From CAVVSD01 sp963837655 (lineage in GTDB: Bacteria > Actinomycetota > Thermoleophilia > Solirubrobacterales > Solirubrobacteraceae), in contig CAWIOK010000003.1 in NCBI GenBank assembly GCA_963837655.1, forward strand, positions 124,001 through 188,000: a stretch of 64,000 bases of DNA, in the 5' to 3' direction. The translations under genes and the position numbers were made by a program. Positions 19,108 through 27,373 of the stretch are shown piece by piece (the first letter of the stretch is position 1; every line of letters begins with the position of its first letter). Below the pieces are notes generated by a model that ran no database searches, was not told the origin of the DNA, and worked only from the letters and a program-made list of their open reading frames with translations.

Positions 19108-20664
19108 CTAGGTGCCGACGCGGGTCAACGACTTCGCGATGTCGCGCATCTGGTTGTTCGTCAGGGTGCGCGACAGCGTGTTGGAGACCCAGTAGACGCC
19201 ACGGGTCGTGCGCCAGGAGATGAGCCGCAGACGGGTCCCGTCGTAGTACTCGTGGTACGTCCGGCCGCTGAGCCTGATCGTGCCGCCCGGGTCGTCGAGG
19301 ATCGGCGGCGAGCGCCAGCTCGTGCCCTGGACGCCCCAGTACTGACCGTTCTCGCCCGCGTAGCCGACGATGCGGTACGCCTTGTACGCGTAGCCCGCAC
19401 GGTCCTTGATCGTGTAGAGCCGCGGGTTGGAGGCCTGGTCGGCGTAGCCGTCGGTCGTCCGCACCGCGGGGTAGTAGACGGGCAGCTTGCCGGCCTTCGT
19501 CGACATCGTGGCGACGAAGTCCTCACCCTCCGTCTTGGCCGCGACGAGGCCAGGCGCGAGCGACGCGGAGGCGCTCGTCTTCTTGCTCTTCTTCTTCTTC
19601 GCGCCGGCCTTGCTCGTGCCCCCCGAGGTCTTGGGGGTCGTCGTCGTCGGCTTGCGGGCGCCGGCGCCGGACGACCCGCGCAGCTCGAGGAACTGGCGGA
19701 CGGTCTTGCGGAGGTTGTCGTCGCTGATCGTCACGTACGAGCCGCTGCTGTCGTTCTCGATGCCGGCCGGGAAGCGGACCTCGCGGATCGGCGACTTCGT
19801 GGCCTCGTAGGTGAGGCGCAGGAGCCGGAGGATCGCGCCCTCGGAGTTGATGTCCGTCTGCGTGTAGCGACCGAAGATCCGCAGGAGCTCCTCGCGGTCG
19901 GAGAACAGCCGCCCGACGCCCACCTGCGACTTGGCCTGCTCCAGGTAGTTCTGCTGGCGGGCAGCGCGCACGAAGTCGTCGTCGAGGTGACGGAAGCGCA
20001 CGTAGTCGAGGGAGTCCAGCCCACAGAGGCGCTGGTAGCCGGGCTCGATGTCGATGGTCGCGTAGCGCTCGCCCCCGCCGCCGGCGGGCGGGTTGTTGTC
20101 GTTGAAGTAGCGGCGATCGACGTCGATGTAGAAGCACCCGAGGCGCTTCACCGCGCGCGAGAAGCCGCCGAAGTTCACGTTCACGACGTGGTTGATCGGG
20201 ATGTTCAGGAGGCTGCGCACGGTCGTGACCGCGAGCTTCGGGCCGCCGATCGAGTACGCCGCGTTGATCTTGTCGACGCCGTGGCCGGGGATGGTCGCCT
20301 TGAGGTCGCGCGGGATCGACATCACCGCGGTGGCGTTCTTCTCCGGGTCCAGCCGGATGAGCATCATCGTGTCCGACCGCGCGGCGCCCGGCCCGGCCTT
20401 CTCGTTGAAGCGCTTGTCGGAGCCGAGGACCAGGATCGTCTGCGGCTTGCCCGCCTGGACGTCGTCGAGGACGTTCTGCACGCCGCGGATCGGGATCGTC
20501 TCGCGCACGAACGCCTGCACCGTCTCGTTGATCTCCAGTCGCAGCGCGGTCGTGACGACCGCTGCGCCGAGGAGCACGATGGTGATGGCGCCCAGCGCGA
20601 AACGCAGGAGCATCCGCCGGCCGGGACGCGGCGGCGGACCGTCGGCTTCCGACAAGGAACTCAT
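19108..20664 (-). CDS. LytR-CpsA-Psr (LCP) family glycopolymer ligase
   Basis: This is a 518-residue type II membrane protein. A transmembrane helix (FALGAITIVLLGAAVVTTAL) lies at about residues 25-45. The extracytoplasmic LCP domain follows, with VLGSDKRF, ARSDTMMLIRLDPEKN, MSIPRDLKA and YVRFRHLDDDFVRAARQQ, including the conserved Arg and Asp that hold the polyprenyl phosphate. A Lys/Ser/Thr-rich linker (~335-370) leads to a C-terminal globular region. LCP enzymes attach glycopolymers to peptidoglycan, which fits the sugar-nucleotide genes downstream. A paired hairpin element precedes the gene. Confidence 0.92.
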   Translation of the reverse strand: MSSLSEADGPPPRPGRRMLLRFALGAITIVLLGAAVVTTALRLEINETVQAFVRETIPIRGVQNVLDDVQAGKPQTILVLGSDKRFNEKAGPGAARSDTMMLIRLDPEKNATAVMSIPRDLKATIPGHGVDKINAAYSIGGPKLAVTTVRSLLNIPINHVVNVNFGGFSRAVKRLGCFYIDVDRRYFNDNNPPAGGGGERYATIDIEPGYQRLCGLDSLDYVRFRHLDDDFVRAARQQNYLEQAKSQVGVGRLFSDREELLRIFGRYTQTDINSEGAILRLLRLTYEATKSPIREVRFPAGIENDSSGSYVTISDDNLRKTVRQFLELRGSSGAGARKPTTTTPKTSGGTSKAGAKKKKSKKTSASASLAPGLVAAKTEGEDFVATMSTKAGKLPVYYPAVRTTDGYADQASNPRLYTIKDRAGYAYKAYRIVGYAGENGQYWGVQGTSWRSPPILDDPGGTIRLSGRTYHEYYDGTRLRLISWRTTRGVYWVSNTLSRTLTNNQMRDIAKSLTRVGT

Positions 20665-20682
20665 CGGTCACCCCGGCCGGTC

Positions 20683-20729
20683 GTTGCGTCGCCCAGCGAC
20701 GCAACTGCGACCGAAGACGAAGTCTTCGG
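20683..20729. repeat. Paired hairpin repeat between the M20 peptidase and LCP genes
   Basis: The first hairpin has arms GTTGCGTCGC (20683-20692) and GCGACGCAAC (20696-20705) around CCA. The second has CCGAAGAC (20711-20718) and GTCTTCGG (20722-20729) around GAA. The first arm is identical to part of the hairpin at 4153-4181. The second has the same GAA-loop core as elements at 2071-2090 and 24987-25005. It may also act as a terminator for the peptidase gene. Confidence 0.7.
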
Positions 20730-20734
20730 CGGAC

Positions 20735-21868
20735 TCACGGGTCGGGCAGTGTAGAAGCCGCCCGCGCGGCTGGGACGTCGGCGCCGTTGACACTCAGATG
20801 CCCGGGGAGCCGCAGCACGAACGCGCCGAGCGCCTGCCGATAGCGCTCCAGGGACGAGACCGACACCCACTCCTCGGGCCCGTGATGACCACCGCCGACG
20901 GGGCCGAACTCGACCGCCGGCACGCCCGCCTCCAGGAACGAGACGGCGTCGGAGGCGCCGTCTCGCCCCACCGACAGAGCATCCCCGCCGACCGAGCGGC
21001 CGACGGCGTCACGCAGCGCGAGGACGTACGGGTTCGTCCGGTGCACGATCGCGGGCGCGCGGGTGAAGCACCTGAGGACGTCGAGATCGCCGATCGCCCG
21101 GATCTGGTCGAGGATCGCGTCCGGCTCCTGATTGGGGAGGTAGCGGATGTCCACGTCGATCTCGCAGCGGTCGGGGACCTTGTTGAACGCGTCGCCCCCG
21201 GCGATCCCGTTCAGCGAGATCGAGGGGCGGTCGAACAGCTCGGAGCTCTCACGACTGAACGGCAAGGTCTCGATTCGACGGAAGACGTCGTGGGCCTTCA
21301 GGATCGCGTTGTCGCCCAGCCACGGGGTGGAGCCGTGCGCAGCAGTGCCGTGGACCGCGAGGCGGATCGCCAGGACGCCCTTCGCCTGGACGCCGATGTG
21401 CAGGTCCGTCGGCTCACCGGTGATCGCGAAGTCGCCCGTCAGGCCCTCGGCGACGAGCGTGTCCGTCGACCGGCGCTCGACGTCCTCGCTCTCCTCGTCG
21501 GGCACGCACATGAAGACGACGCGCACGGCGTCCTGGCGCGAGACGTCGACGACGGCGCACATCATCGCCGCGAGTCCGCCCTTCATGTCGTAGGCGCCAC
21601 GGCCGATGAGCCGGTCGCCCTCCGTCCGGGGCGTGAACTGCGCGCTGTGGGCCGGCACGACGTCGATGTGGCCGTGCAGGACGACCGTCGGGCCGTGCTC
21701 GGGGCCGACCGTGGCGAGGATCACGGGCAGCCCGTCGAAGTCGCGCACCTCGTGGTCGATCTCGTGCGAGCCGAGCCATCCCTGGATGAACGCCGCGGCG
21801 TTGCGCACCCCGTCGGGGGTGGAGGAGTCGTACGACATCAGCCGCTCCGCGAGCGCGCGCTCGTCCAT
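20735..21868 (-). CDS. M20-family metallopeptidase (ArgE/DapE type)
   Basis: This 377-residue dizinc hydrolase resembles succinyl-diaminopimelate desuccinylase or acetylornithine deacetylase. Metal ligands are visible in HGHIDVVP (~residue 67), GAYDMKGG (~95), DEESED with the catalytic Glu, TGEPT, and GGHHGPEEW near the C-terminus. The dimerisation domain lies in the middle (about 170-285). Substrate specificity cannot be told from sequence alone. It is divergent from a TetR gene with about 50 bases between them. Its stop codon lies immediately beside the paired hairpin repeat. Confidence 0.9.
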   Translation of the reverse strand: MDERALAERLMSYDSSTPDGVRNAAAFIQGWLGSHEIDHEVRDFDGLPVILATVGPEHGPTVVLHGHIDVVPAHSAQFTPRTEGDRLIGRGAYDMKGGLAAMMCAVVDVSRQDAVRVVFMCVPDEESEDVERRSTDTLVAEGLTGDFAITGEPTDLHIGVQAKGVLAIRLAVHGTAAHGSTPWLGDNAILKAHDVFRRIETLPFSRESSELFDRPSISLNGIAGGDAFNKVPDRCEIDVDIRYLPNQEPDAILDQIRAIGDLDVLRCFTRAPAIVHRTNPYVLALRDAVGRSVGGDALSVGRDGASDAVSFLEAGVPAVEFGPVGGGHHGPEEWVSVSSLERYRQALGAFVLRLPGHLSVNGADVPAARAASTLPDP

Positions 21869-21908
21869 CGTCTGAGCCTAGCTCCGGGCGCGCCGGTGAC
21901 AGACGACG

Positions 21909-21914
21909 CATACT
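21909..21914 (+). promoter_or_regulatory. Candidate -10 of a leaderless tetR transcript
   Basis: CATACT matches TATAAT at four positions and is followed by six bases and the GTG at 21921, the typical spacing of a leaderless start. It supports GTG rather than the ATG at 21933. Confidence 0.4.
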
Positions 21915-21920
21915 GGACCG

Positions 21921-22469
21921 GTGTCCCCGCGCATGACCGCCGAGGAGCGCCGCGCGCAGCTGGTCGACGCCGCCGTGGAGGAGTTCGCGCAGGCAGGTCT
22001 GGCGGGCGCCTCGACCGAGGCGATCTCCAAGCGCGCCGGCATCTCGCACGCGTACCTGTTCCGCCTGTTCCCCACCAAGCGGGCGCTGTTCGCCGCCACG
22101 GTCGACCACACGTTCGACCACGTCCTGCGGACGTTCCAGGAGGCCTACGCCGCGCGCGATCCGGCGGACCCGGTCCTGCAGGTGCTGGGCCACGCCTACA
22201 TCGCGCTGCTGGAGGACCGCAGCCGCCTGCTCTTCCAGCTTCACGCGTACGCGGCCTGCGGCGACGAGGACATCCGCGCGCACGTGCGCGAGCGCTACAT
22301 GGCGGTCTGCGGCTGGGTGCGCGAGGTCTCCGGGCACGACGAGGACGACATCCGCGTGTTCATGTCGACAGGCCTCCTGCTGGCCGTCGGAGCGGCCATC
22401 GACGCCCCGGACCTGGCGGGCGACGGCAGCTTCATGCTGCGCGTCCTGGGCAGCCAACCATCTGGTTGA
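21921..22469 (+). CDS. TetR/AcrR-family transcriptional regulator
   Basis: This 182-residue protein has an N-terminal TetR helix-turn-helix: RRAQLVDAAVEEFAQAGLAGASTEAISKRAGISHAYLFRLFPTKRALF. A helical ligand-binding domain of unknown specificity follows. It stands directly upstream of the flavin dehydrogenase/hydratase/CoA-transferase genes in the same direction. Its last codons contain a palindrome that resembles the operator near the second TetR gene at 28 kb. Autoregulation or control of the downstream genes is inferred. Confidence 0.9.
   Translation: MSPRMTAEERRAQLVDAAVEEFAQAGLAGASTEAISKRAGISHAYLFRLFPTKRALFAATVDHTFDHVLRTFQEAYAARDPADPVLQVLGHAYIALLEDRSRLLFQLHAYAACGDEDIRAHVRERYMAVCGWVREVSGHDEDDIRVFMSTGLLLAVGAAIDAPDLAGDGSFMLRVLGSQPSG
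22455..22468. promoter_or_regulatory. Palindromic operator upstream of the flavin dehydrogenase gene
   Basis: CAACCA-TC-TGGTTG is a perfect 6-bp inverted repeat, 36 bases before the ATG at 22504. Aligned over 16 bases, it differs at only a few positions from the perfect palindrome at 28057-28072, suggesting one TetR protein binds both. Confidence 0.6.
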
Positions 22470-22503
22470 ATACGCGTAGACACCCGAGTCGAGGAGAGAC
22501 ACG

Positions 22504-23922
22504 ATGAGCGACGCGTCCTATGACGTGGTGGTGGTCGGCATGGGAGGCGCTGGTCTCTGCGCCGCCCTGTCGTATGCGGAGACCGCGAAGGAGCAGTCGC
22601 GCACGGCACGGATCGCGGTGCTCGAGCGCGCCCCGCGCGAGGAGCGCGGCGGTGCCACGCGCTACACGACCGCCCGCATCCGCATCGACGACGACAACAA
22701 CCTCGATCCGACCTTCGTCGACACCGTCGCCGCGACGCACCGCGACGCCGACCTGGACTACCTCCGGACGCTGGAGCGCGAGACGCCCGCGTCGATCCGC
22801 TTCATCGAGGAGCGCGGCGTCGAGCTGATCCACTACCCGCACGGCCTGGCCACCGGTGTGTACGGCGGCCGTGAGGCGAGTCCGAACGGTGGCGGCAAGG
22901 CGATCGTGGAGACGCTCGCGACGGTGCTCGAGGGCGTCGACGGCGTGGAGATCCACTACGAGAGCGAGGCCGTCGACCTCGTCACCGACGAGCGCGGCGC
23001 CGTCACCGGCATCACCGCTCGCGGACGCGACGGCTACCTGCGCACGCTGAGCGCCCCGGCCGTGATCCTCGCCTGCGGCGGCTGGCAGAACAACAAGGCG
23101 CTCATGGCCCAGTACCTCGGGCCGAACGCCGCCGACATGCCGCTCATCGCCCCCGGCCTCGCGTACAACACGGGCGACGGGCTGCGGATGGCGACCGCCG
23201 TCGGCGGAGGCGTGGCCGGCCAGTTCGACATGGTCCACGGCGAGCCGTACGACACGCGCACGACGTACCCCGATGCGGTGGTGCTCTCGTACCCGTACGG
23301 GATCCTGGTCAACGGCAGCGCAGAGCGCTTCATCGACGAGGGCCAGGCGCCGCTGGACATGACCTTCGAGGCCTTCTCGTACGAGATCTGGCGCAACCAG
23401 GAGAACGAGGCATACCTCATCGGCGACCAGTCGATGGTCACCGTCCCGTTCTACGAGCTCCTGAACACCACGGACAAGGAACCCGAGACGGCCGACACGA
23501 TCGCCGGCCTCGCGGAGAAGCTCGGTCTCGACGCGGCCGCCCTGGAGGCGACCGTCGCGGAGTACAACGCCGCGGCCGGCCCGCAGCCGTTCGACCCGAC
23601 GACGATGGACGGCAAGGCGACCACCGGCATCACGCCGCCCAAGACGAACTGGGCGCAGCCGATCGAGCAGGGGCCGTTCGTCGGCTACCCGCTGACGTGC
23701 GCGGTCTGCTTCCTGTTCGGCGGCGTGCGCACCGACGCGCAGGCCCGCGTCGTCTCCCCCTCCGGGGCCCCGATCCCCGGCCTGTACGGCGCGGGCGAGA
23801 TGACCGGCGTCTTCTACCACTACTACCCCGTCGGGACCTCGGTCCTGCGCGGGCTGACGTTCGGCCGCATCGCCGGCGCGCACGCCGCGAAGGCCGCGGC
23901 GCGTGAGGTCGCTGCGGTCTAG
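22504..23922 (+). CDS. FAD-dependent dehydrogenase (fumarate reductase/tricarballylate dehydrogenase-like)
   Basis: This is a 472-residue flavoprotein of the FAD_binding_2 family. The dinucleotide motif VVVGMGGAGLCAALSYAE is at residues ~8-25. GGATRYTTARIRI follows, then ACGGWQNNKALM, and the C-terminal FAD motif LYGAGEMTGVFYHYYPVGTSVLRGLTFGRIAG. The last segment resembles TcuA-type tricarballylate dehydrogenases more than 3-ketosteroid dehydrogenases. It would introduce or reduce a C=C bond next to a carboxyl or keto group. A GAGGAGA ribosome site precedes the ATG. The next gene begins at the base after its stop. Confidence 0.88.
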   Translation: MSDASYDVVVVGMGGAGLCAALSYAETAKEQSRTARIAVLERAPREERGGATRYTTARIRIDDDNNLDPTFVDTVAATHRDADLDYLRTLERETPASIRFIEERGVELIHYPHGLATGVYGGREASPNGGGKAIVETLATVLEGVDGVEIHYESEAVDLVTDERGAVTGITARGRDGYLRTLSAPAVILACGGWQNNKALMAQYLGPNAADMPLIAPGLAYNTGDGLRMATAVGGGVAGQFDMVHGEPYDTRTTYPDAVVLSYPYGILVNGSAERFIDEGQAPLDMTFEAFSYEIWRNQENEAYLIGDQSMVTVPFYELLNTTDKEPETADTIAGLAEKLGLDAAALEATVAEYNAAAGPQPFDPTTMDGKATTGITPPKTNWAQPIEQGPFVGYPLTCAVCFLFGGVRTDAQARVVSPSGAPIPGLYGAGEMTGVFYHYYPVGTSVLRGLTFGRIAGAHAAKAAAREVAAV

Positions 23923-24453
23923 ATGACGTTCGTCACCGACGAGATGCGGGCGCTCATCGGAGTGCCCGGCCCGAAGCTCACGGCCCCGTACCCGCTGGGG
24001 CCGGACGAGCTGCGGCGCTTCGTGCAGGCCGTCATGGAGGGCAACGCCGTCCACTGGGACGACGAGGCGGCGGCGGCGAGCCGGTACGGCGAGGTCGTCG
24101 CCACGCCGCTGTACCCCATGCACAGCACGACGCGTCGCGCCCCGGGCTCACCGGACCCGCTCGATCGCGTCCACGACGACCCGGGCTGGGACGGGACGGA
24201 CCTCGCCGCCGGGCTGGGCGGGCTGCCGCCGGTCGAGGTGCCGCTGAAGCGGATCCTCAACGGCGGCACGGAGGCCGAGTTCTTCCAGCTCGCCAAGCTC
24301 GGCGACGTCGTCACCGCGCAGTCGCAGTACACGGACATCACCGAGCGCGAGGGGCGCAGCGGCCCGATGGTGCTCGTGAAGGTCGAGACGACGTACACCA
24401 ACCAGGACGACGAGAGACTGGTCGTGTCGACGATGACGGTGATCATGCGATGA
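23923..24453 (+). CDS. FAS1-like/MaoC N-terminal hot-dog dehydratase
   Basis: This 176-residue protein has a single hot-dog fold of the MaoC_dehydrat_N type. Features seen are an N-terminal YPLGPDELRRFVQAV helix, GNAVHWDDEAAAASRYGEVVATPLYPM, and the core strand region LGDVVTAQSQYTDITEREGRSGPMVLVKVETTY. Such proteins usually pair with a second hot-dog subunit to form an enoyl-CoA hydratase or 3-hydroxyacyl-CoA dehydratase. The partner follows here with a 4-base overlap (ATGA). Confidence 0.85.
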   Translation: MTFVTDEMRALIGVPGPKLTAPYPLGPDELRRFVQAVMEGNAVHWDDEAAAASRYGEVVATPLYPMHSTTRRAPGSPDPLDRVHDDPGWDGTDLAAGLGGLPPVEVPLKRILNGGTEAEFFQLAKLGDVVTAQSQYTDITEREGRSGPMVLVKVETTYTNQDDERLVVSTMTVIMR

Positions 24454-24929
24454 GTAGACCGAGCTCCTTCGAGGACGTCGCCGTCGGCGACGAGGTCGGG
24501 CCGCTCGTCCGCGGGCCGATGACGCCGATGCACCTGTTCCGGTGGTCGGCCGCCATCGAGAACTGGCATCGCATCCACTACGACGACCCCTTCGCGCGCG
24601 AGCACGACGGGCTCCCCGGCCTGCTGGTGAACGGCTCGTGGAAGCAGCACGTGCTCGTGCAGCTCATGCGCGAGTGGCTCGAGCCGCACGGCTGGCTGGC
24701 CAAGATCGGCTTCTCCTTCCGCAAGATGGACCACGTCGGCGACGTGCTGGAGGCGCGCGGCACGGTCACCGAGACCTACGAGCGCGACGGCCTGGGCTTC
24801 GTGGTCTGCGAGATCGGGATCCACAACCCCCGGGGCGAGAACAGCACGCCGGGCACCGCGACCGGCGTCCTGCCGCTGCGCGACGGCCCGCCTGTGCCCT
24901 ACCCGTTCCCCGGCCTGCCGGCGGAGTGA
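24450..24929 (+). CDS. MaoC-like hot-dog hydratase
   Basis: This 159-residue MaoC-type protein contains the catalytic-region sequence WHRIHYDDPFAREHDGLPGLLVNG, where Asp and His resemble the (R)-hydratase motif. A second part with FRKMDHVGDVLEARGTVTET follows. It overlaps the previous hot-dog gene by four bases. Together they most likely form a two-subunit enoyl-CoA hydratase or dehydratase. The CoA-ester product or substrate would come from the CoA transferase encoded next. Confidence 0.87.
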   Translation: MSRPSSFEDVAVGDEVGPLVRGPMTPMHLFRWSAAIENWHRIHYDDPFAREHDGLPGLLVNGSWKQHVLVQLMREWLEPHGWLAKIGFSFRKMDHVGDVLEARGTVTETYERDGLGFVVCEIGIHNPRGENSTPGTATGVLPLRDGPPVPYPFPGLPAE

Positions 24930-24946
24930 GCCGACCGAGGAGGTCC

Positions 24947-27373
24947 GTGAGCGCTGGGGAGACGGTGCCCAGCGCCGTCTCCCCGACCGAAGGCGAAGCC
25001 TTCGGCGCTCTGGGCGGCGTCCGGGTCGTCGAGCTGGGGAGCGGGATCGCCACCGCGTTCGCGGCACGGCTGCTCGGCGATCTCGGTGCCGACATCGTGA
25101 AGGTCGAGCCGCAGGAGGGCGACCCCCTGCGCCGCGCCGAGCCGCTGTTGGAGGACGGCACGAGCCTGCTGTTCGAGCTGTGCAACTGGGGCAAGCGGTC
25201 GGTGGTGAGCGACGGCGCGGCGCTGCTGGCCGGCGCCGACGCGGTCATCGCGACGCCGGACGCGCTGCCCGCCACTCCGGCAGAGCTCGTCGCCGCGCAC
25301 CCGGGACTCACCGTCACGACGGTCGCCGCGTTCGGCGCGACCGGGCCGCTCAGCCACTGGACCGCCACGGACCTGATCCTGCAGGCGACCGGCGGCATCA
25401 TGCAGATCAGCGGCACGTCGGACCGCGAGCCGCTCAAGCACGGTCTGCAGCAGACGCTGTGGTGCGGGGGCCTCAACGCCGCGTACGCGACGCTCGCCGC
25501 GCACCTGGGCGGGGGCGGCGTGCACGTGGACCTCTCGCTCCAGGAGTGCATGGCCTCCGAGCTGGTGATCAACGAGGCGCACTACGCGTTCATGGGCGCA
25601 GTGCAGGGGCGCCGGCCGCCGGGAGGGGACCCGCTCGCGGGCGAGCCGCTGCCGGCCGCCGACGGCTGGGTGTCGCTGCAGACGAGCGGGCTCATCTCCG
25701 CGAAGCGCCTCGCCGACCTCTTCGACGACCACCGCCTCGACGATCCGCGCTTCGCGAGCACCGAGTCGCGCATGCGCCACGCCTCCGAGCTGCGGGCGAT
25801 CCTCGCTGAGCATCTCGAGACGGAGTCCGGCCGCAGCTTCTTCCTGCGCGCGTCGCGCGAGGGGTACCTCACGGGGTTCGTGCAGACGCCGTCGGAGCTC
25901 ATGCGGTGCCCGCAGCTCGCGGCGCGCGGGGTCTGGCACACGTTCGACGACCTCCCGAACGTCCGCTTCCCCGCCGCGATCGCGTCGATGTCGGCCACAC
26001 CGCAGCGCATCCGCGGGCGCGCGCCGGCCCTCGGCGGCGCCATGCCCAGCTGGGCGCCGCGGGAGGCACGGAACCGCCGCACGGCCCCCCTCGCCGGCGT
26101 GCGCGTCCTCGACCTCTCGACGGTCTTCGCCGTCCCGTACATGGGCGCGCTCATGGCCGACCTCGGCGCCGAGGTCATCAAGGTCGAGCCACCCCATCGC
26201 CTGGACCAGACGCGTGCGCTGTTCGGGCACCCCTTCGTCGACAACGCGCCCGGGCGCGACTGGTGGGACCGCTCCGGTCTGTTCCAGGTCGTCAACCGGG
26301 GCAAGCGGTCACTGACGCTCGACCTGGCCCAGGAGGAGGGACGCGAGGTGCTGCGCGAGCTGCTCGTCGAGACCGACGTCCTGCTCGACAACTTCACCCC
26401 CCGCGTGCTCCGGGGCTGGGGCATGACACCCGACCTCCTCCACGACACCTACCCGGGCCTCGTGTCCCTGTCGAACACCGGCTACGGCTCGACCGGCCCG
26501 TGGGCCGCGTTCCGGGCTCAGGGAACGAGCCTCGAGGCGACGATGGGGATCTCGCATCTCACCGGCTACCGCGACGGCAAGCCGTCCCGGGTCGGGCAGT
26601 CCTACCCGGACTTCGTGGCGTGCTGGAGCGGGTTGGTCGCGCTGCTGGCGGCACTGCTGCACCGCGAGCGGACGGGCGAGGGGCAGCACATCGACCTCGG
26701 CATGTACCAGCTCGGCGTCGTCGTCATGCCCGAGGCGGTCCTGCAGCTGCAGGCGCACGGCGAGGAGCTCTCACGGCGCGGGAACGAGGACATCGCCGCG
26801 TACGCCAGCGGGCTCGTCCCGGCGGCCGGCGAGGACCGTTGGCTCGCGGTCAGCTTCCCGTCCGCGGAGGCGCTCGAGCGCGCGCTCGGCGTCGCGCCCG
26901 GAGCGGACCCGATGGCAACCGTCGCCGCCTGGGCGCTCGACCGCGATGCGGCCGACGCAGCCGCGGAGCTGCAGGCCGCGGGCGTCCCGGCGGGGCCCGT
27001 GCTCGACGCGCGCGACCTGCTCACGAGCGAGCACCTCCGCGCCCGCGGCTTCTACGAGGACGTCGACGTCGGCCGCGACTGCGGCGTGCGCCCGGTCATC
27101 GGCCGGCCGTACCGGCTGGACGGGGCCCACGTCGGCGGCCCGGGGCCCTCGTTCGGCGAGGCCAACGACGACGTCCTGCGCGGGGTGCTCGGCTTCGGCG
27201 ACGAGCGGATCGCCGAGCTGCAGCGGCTCGGCGTCATCGCCGACGCGCCGACCGGCGTCCCGACGGCGCTCGCGCCCATCGACCTCGGGGTCCTCCTGGC
27301 CAGCCGCAGCGTGACTCGCGTCGACGCCGACTACCGCGACGTGCTGGCGTCGCCGGGATCGCCGGTCGGCTGA
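24947..27373 (+). CDS. Double-domain CaiB/BaiF (type III) CoA transferase
   Basis: This 808-residue protein contains two full CoA-transferase family III domains. Domain 1 (~20-370) has GADIVKVEPQEGDPLR and the Asp-containing motif TDLILQATGG, with Asp142 at the position of the catalytic aspartate. Domain 2 (~380-790) has GAEVIKVEPP, GRDWWDRSGLFQVVNRGKRSLTLDL and QGTSLEATMGIS, where the aspartate position is not conserved. Only one active site per chain is therefore expected. The GTG at 24947 has AGGAGG just upstream; a GTG at 24926 overlapping the previous stop is an alternative. A GAA-loop palindrome lies in the first 20 codons. The 3' end overlaps the convergent tetR by 43 bases. Confidence 0.88.
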   Translation: MSAGETVPSAVSPTEGEAFGALGGVRVVELGSGIATAFAARLLGDLGADIVKVEPQEGDPLRRAEPLLEDGTSLLFELCNWGKRSVVSDGAALLAGADAVIATPDALPATPAELVAAHPGLTVTTVAAFGATGPLSHWTATDLILQATGGIMQISGTSDREPLKHGLQQTLWCGGLNAAYATLAAHLGGGGVHVDLSLQECMASELVINEAHYAFMGAVQGRRPPGGDPLAGEPLPAADGWVSLQTSGLISAKRLADLFDDHRLDDPRFASTESRMRHASELRAILAEHLETESGRSFFLRASREGYLTGFVQTPSELMRCPQLAARGVWHTFDDLPNVRFPAAIASMSATPQRIRGRAPALGGAMPSWAPREARNRRTAPLAGVRVLDLSTVFAVPYMGALMADLGAEVIKVEPPHRLDQTRALFGHPFVDNAPGRDWWDRSGLFQVVNRGKRSLTLDLAQEEGREVLRELLVETDVLLDNFTPRVLRGWGMTPDLLHDTYPGLVSLSNTGYGSTGPWAAFRAQGTSLEATMGISHLTGYRDGKPSRVGQSYPDFVACWSGLVALLAALLHRERTGEGQHIDLGMYQLGVVVMPEAVLQLQAHGEELSRRGNEDIAAYASGLVPAAGEDRWLAVSFPSAEALERALGVAPGADPMATVAAWALDRDAADAAAELQAAGVPAGPVLDARDLLTSEHLRARGFYEDVDVGRDCGVRPVIGRPYRLDGAHVGGPGPSFGEANDDVLRGVLGFGDERIAELQRLGVIADAPTGVPTALAPIDLGVLLASRSVTRVDADYRDVLASPGSPVG
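24987..25005. repeat. GAA-loop palindrome inside the CoA transferase 5' coding region
   Basis: CCGAAGGC and GCCTTCGG form a perfect 8-bp stem around GAA, and an imperfect outer stem (GCCCAG...CTGGGC) surrounds it. The element has the same layout as 20711-20729. In frame it encodes TEGEAFG near residue 14. Confidence 0.55.
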
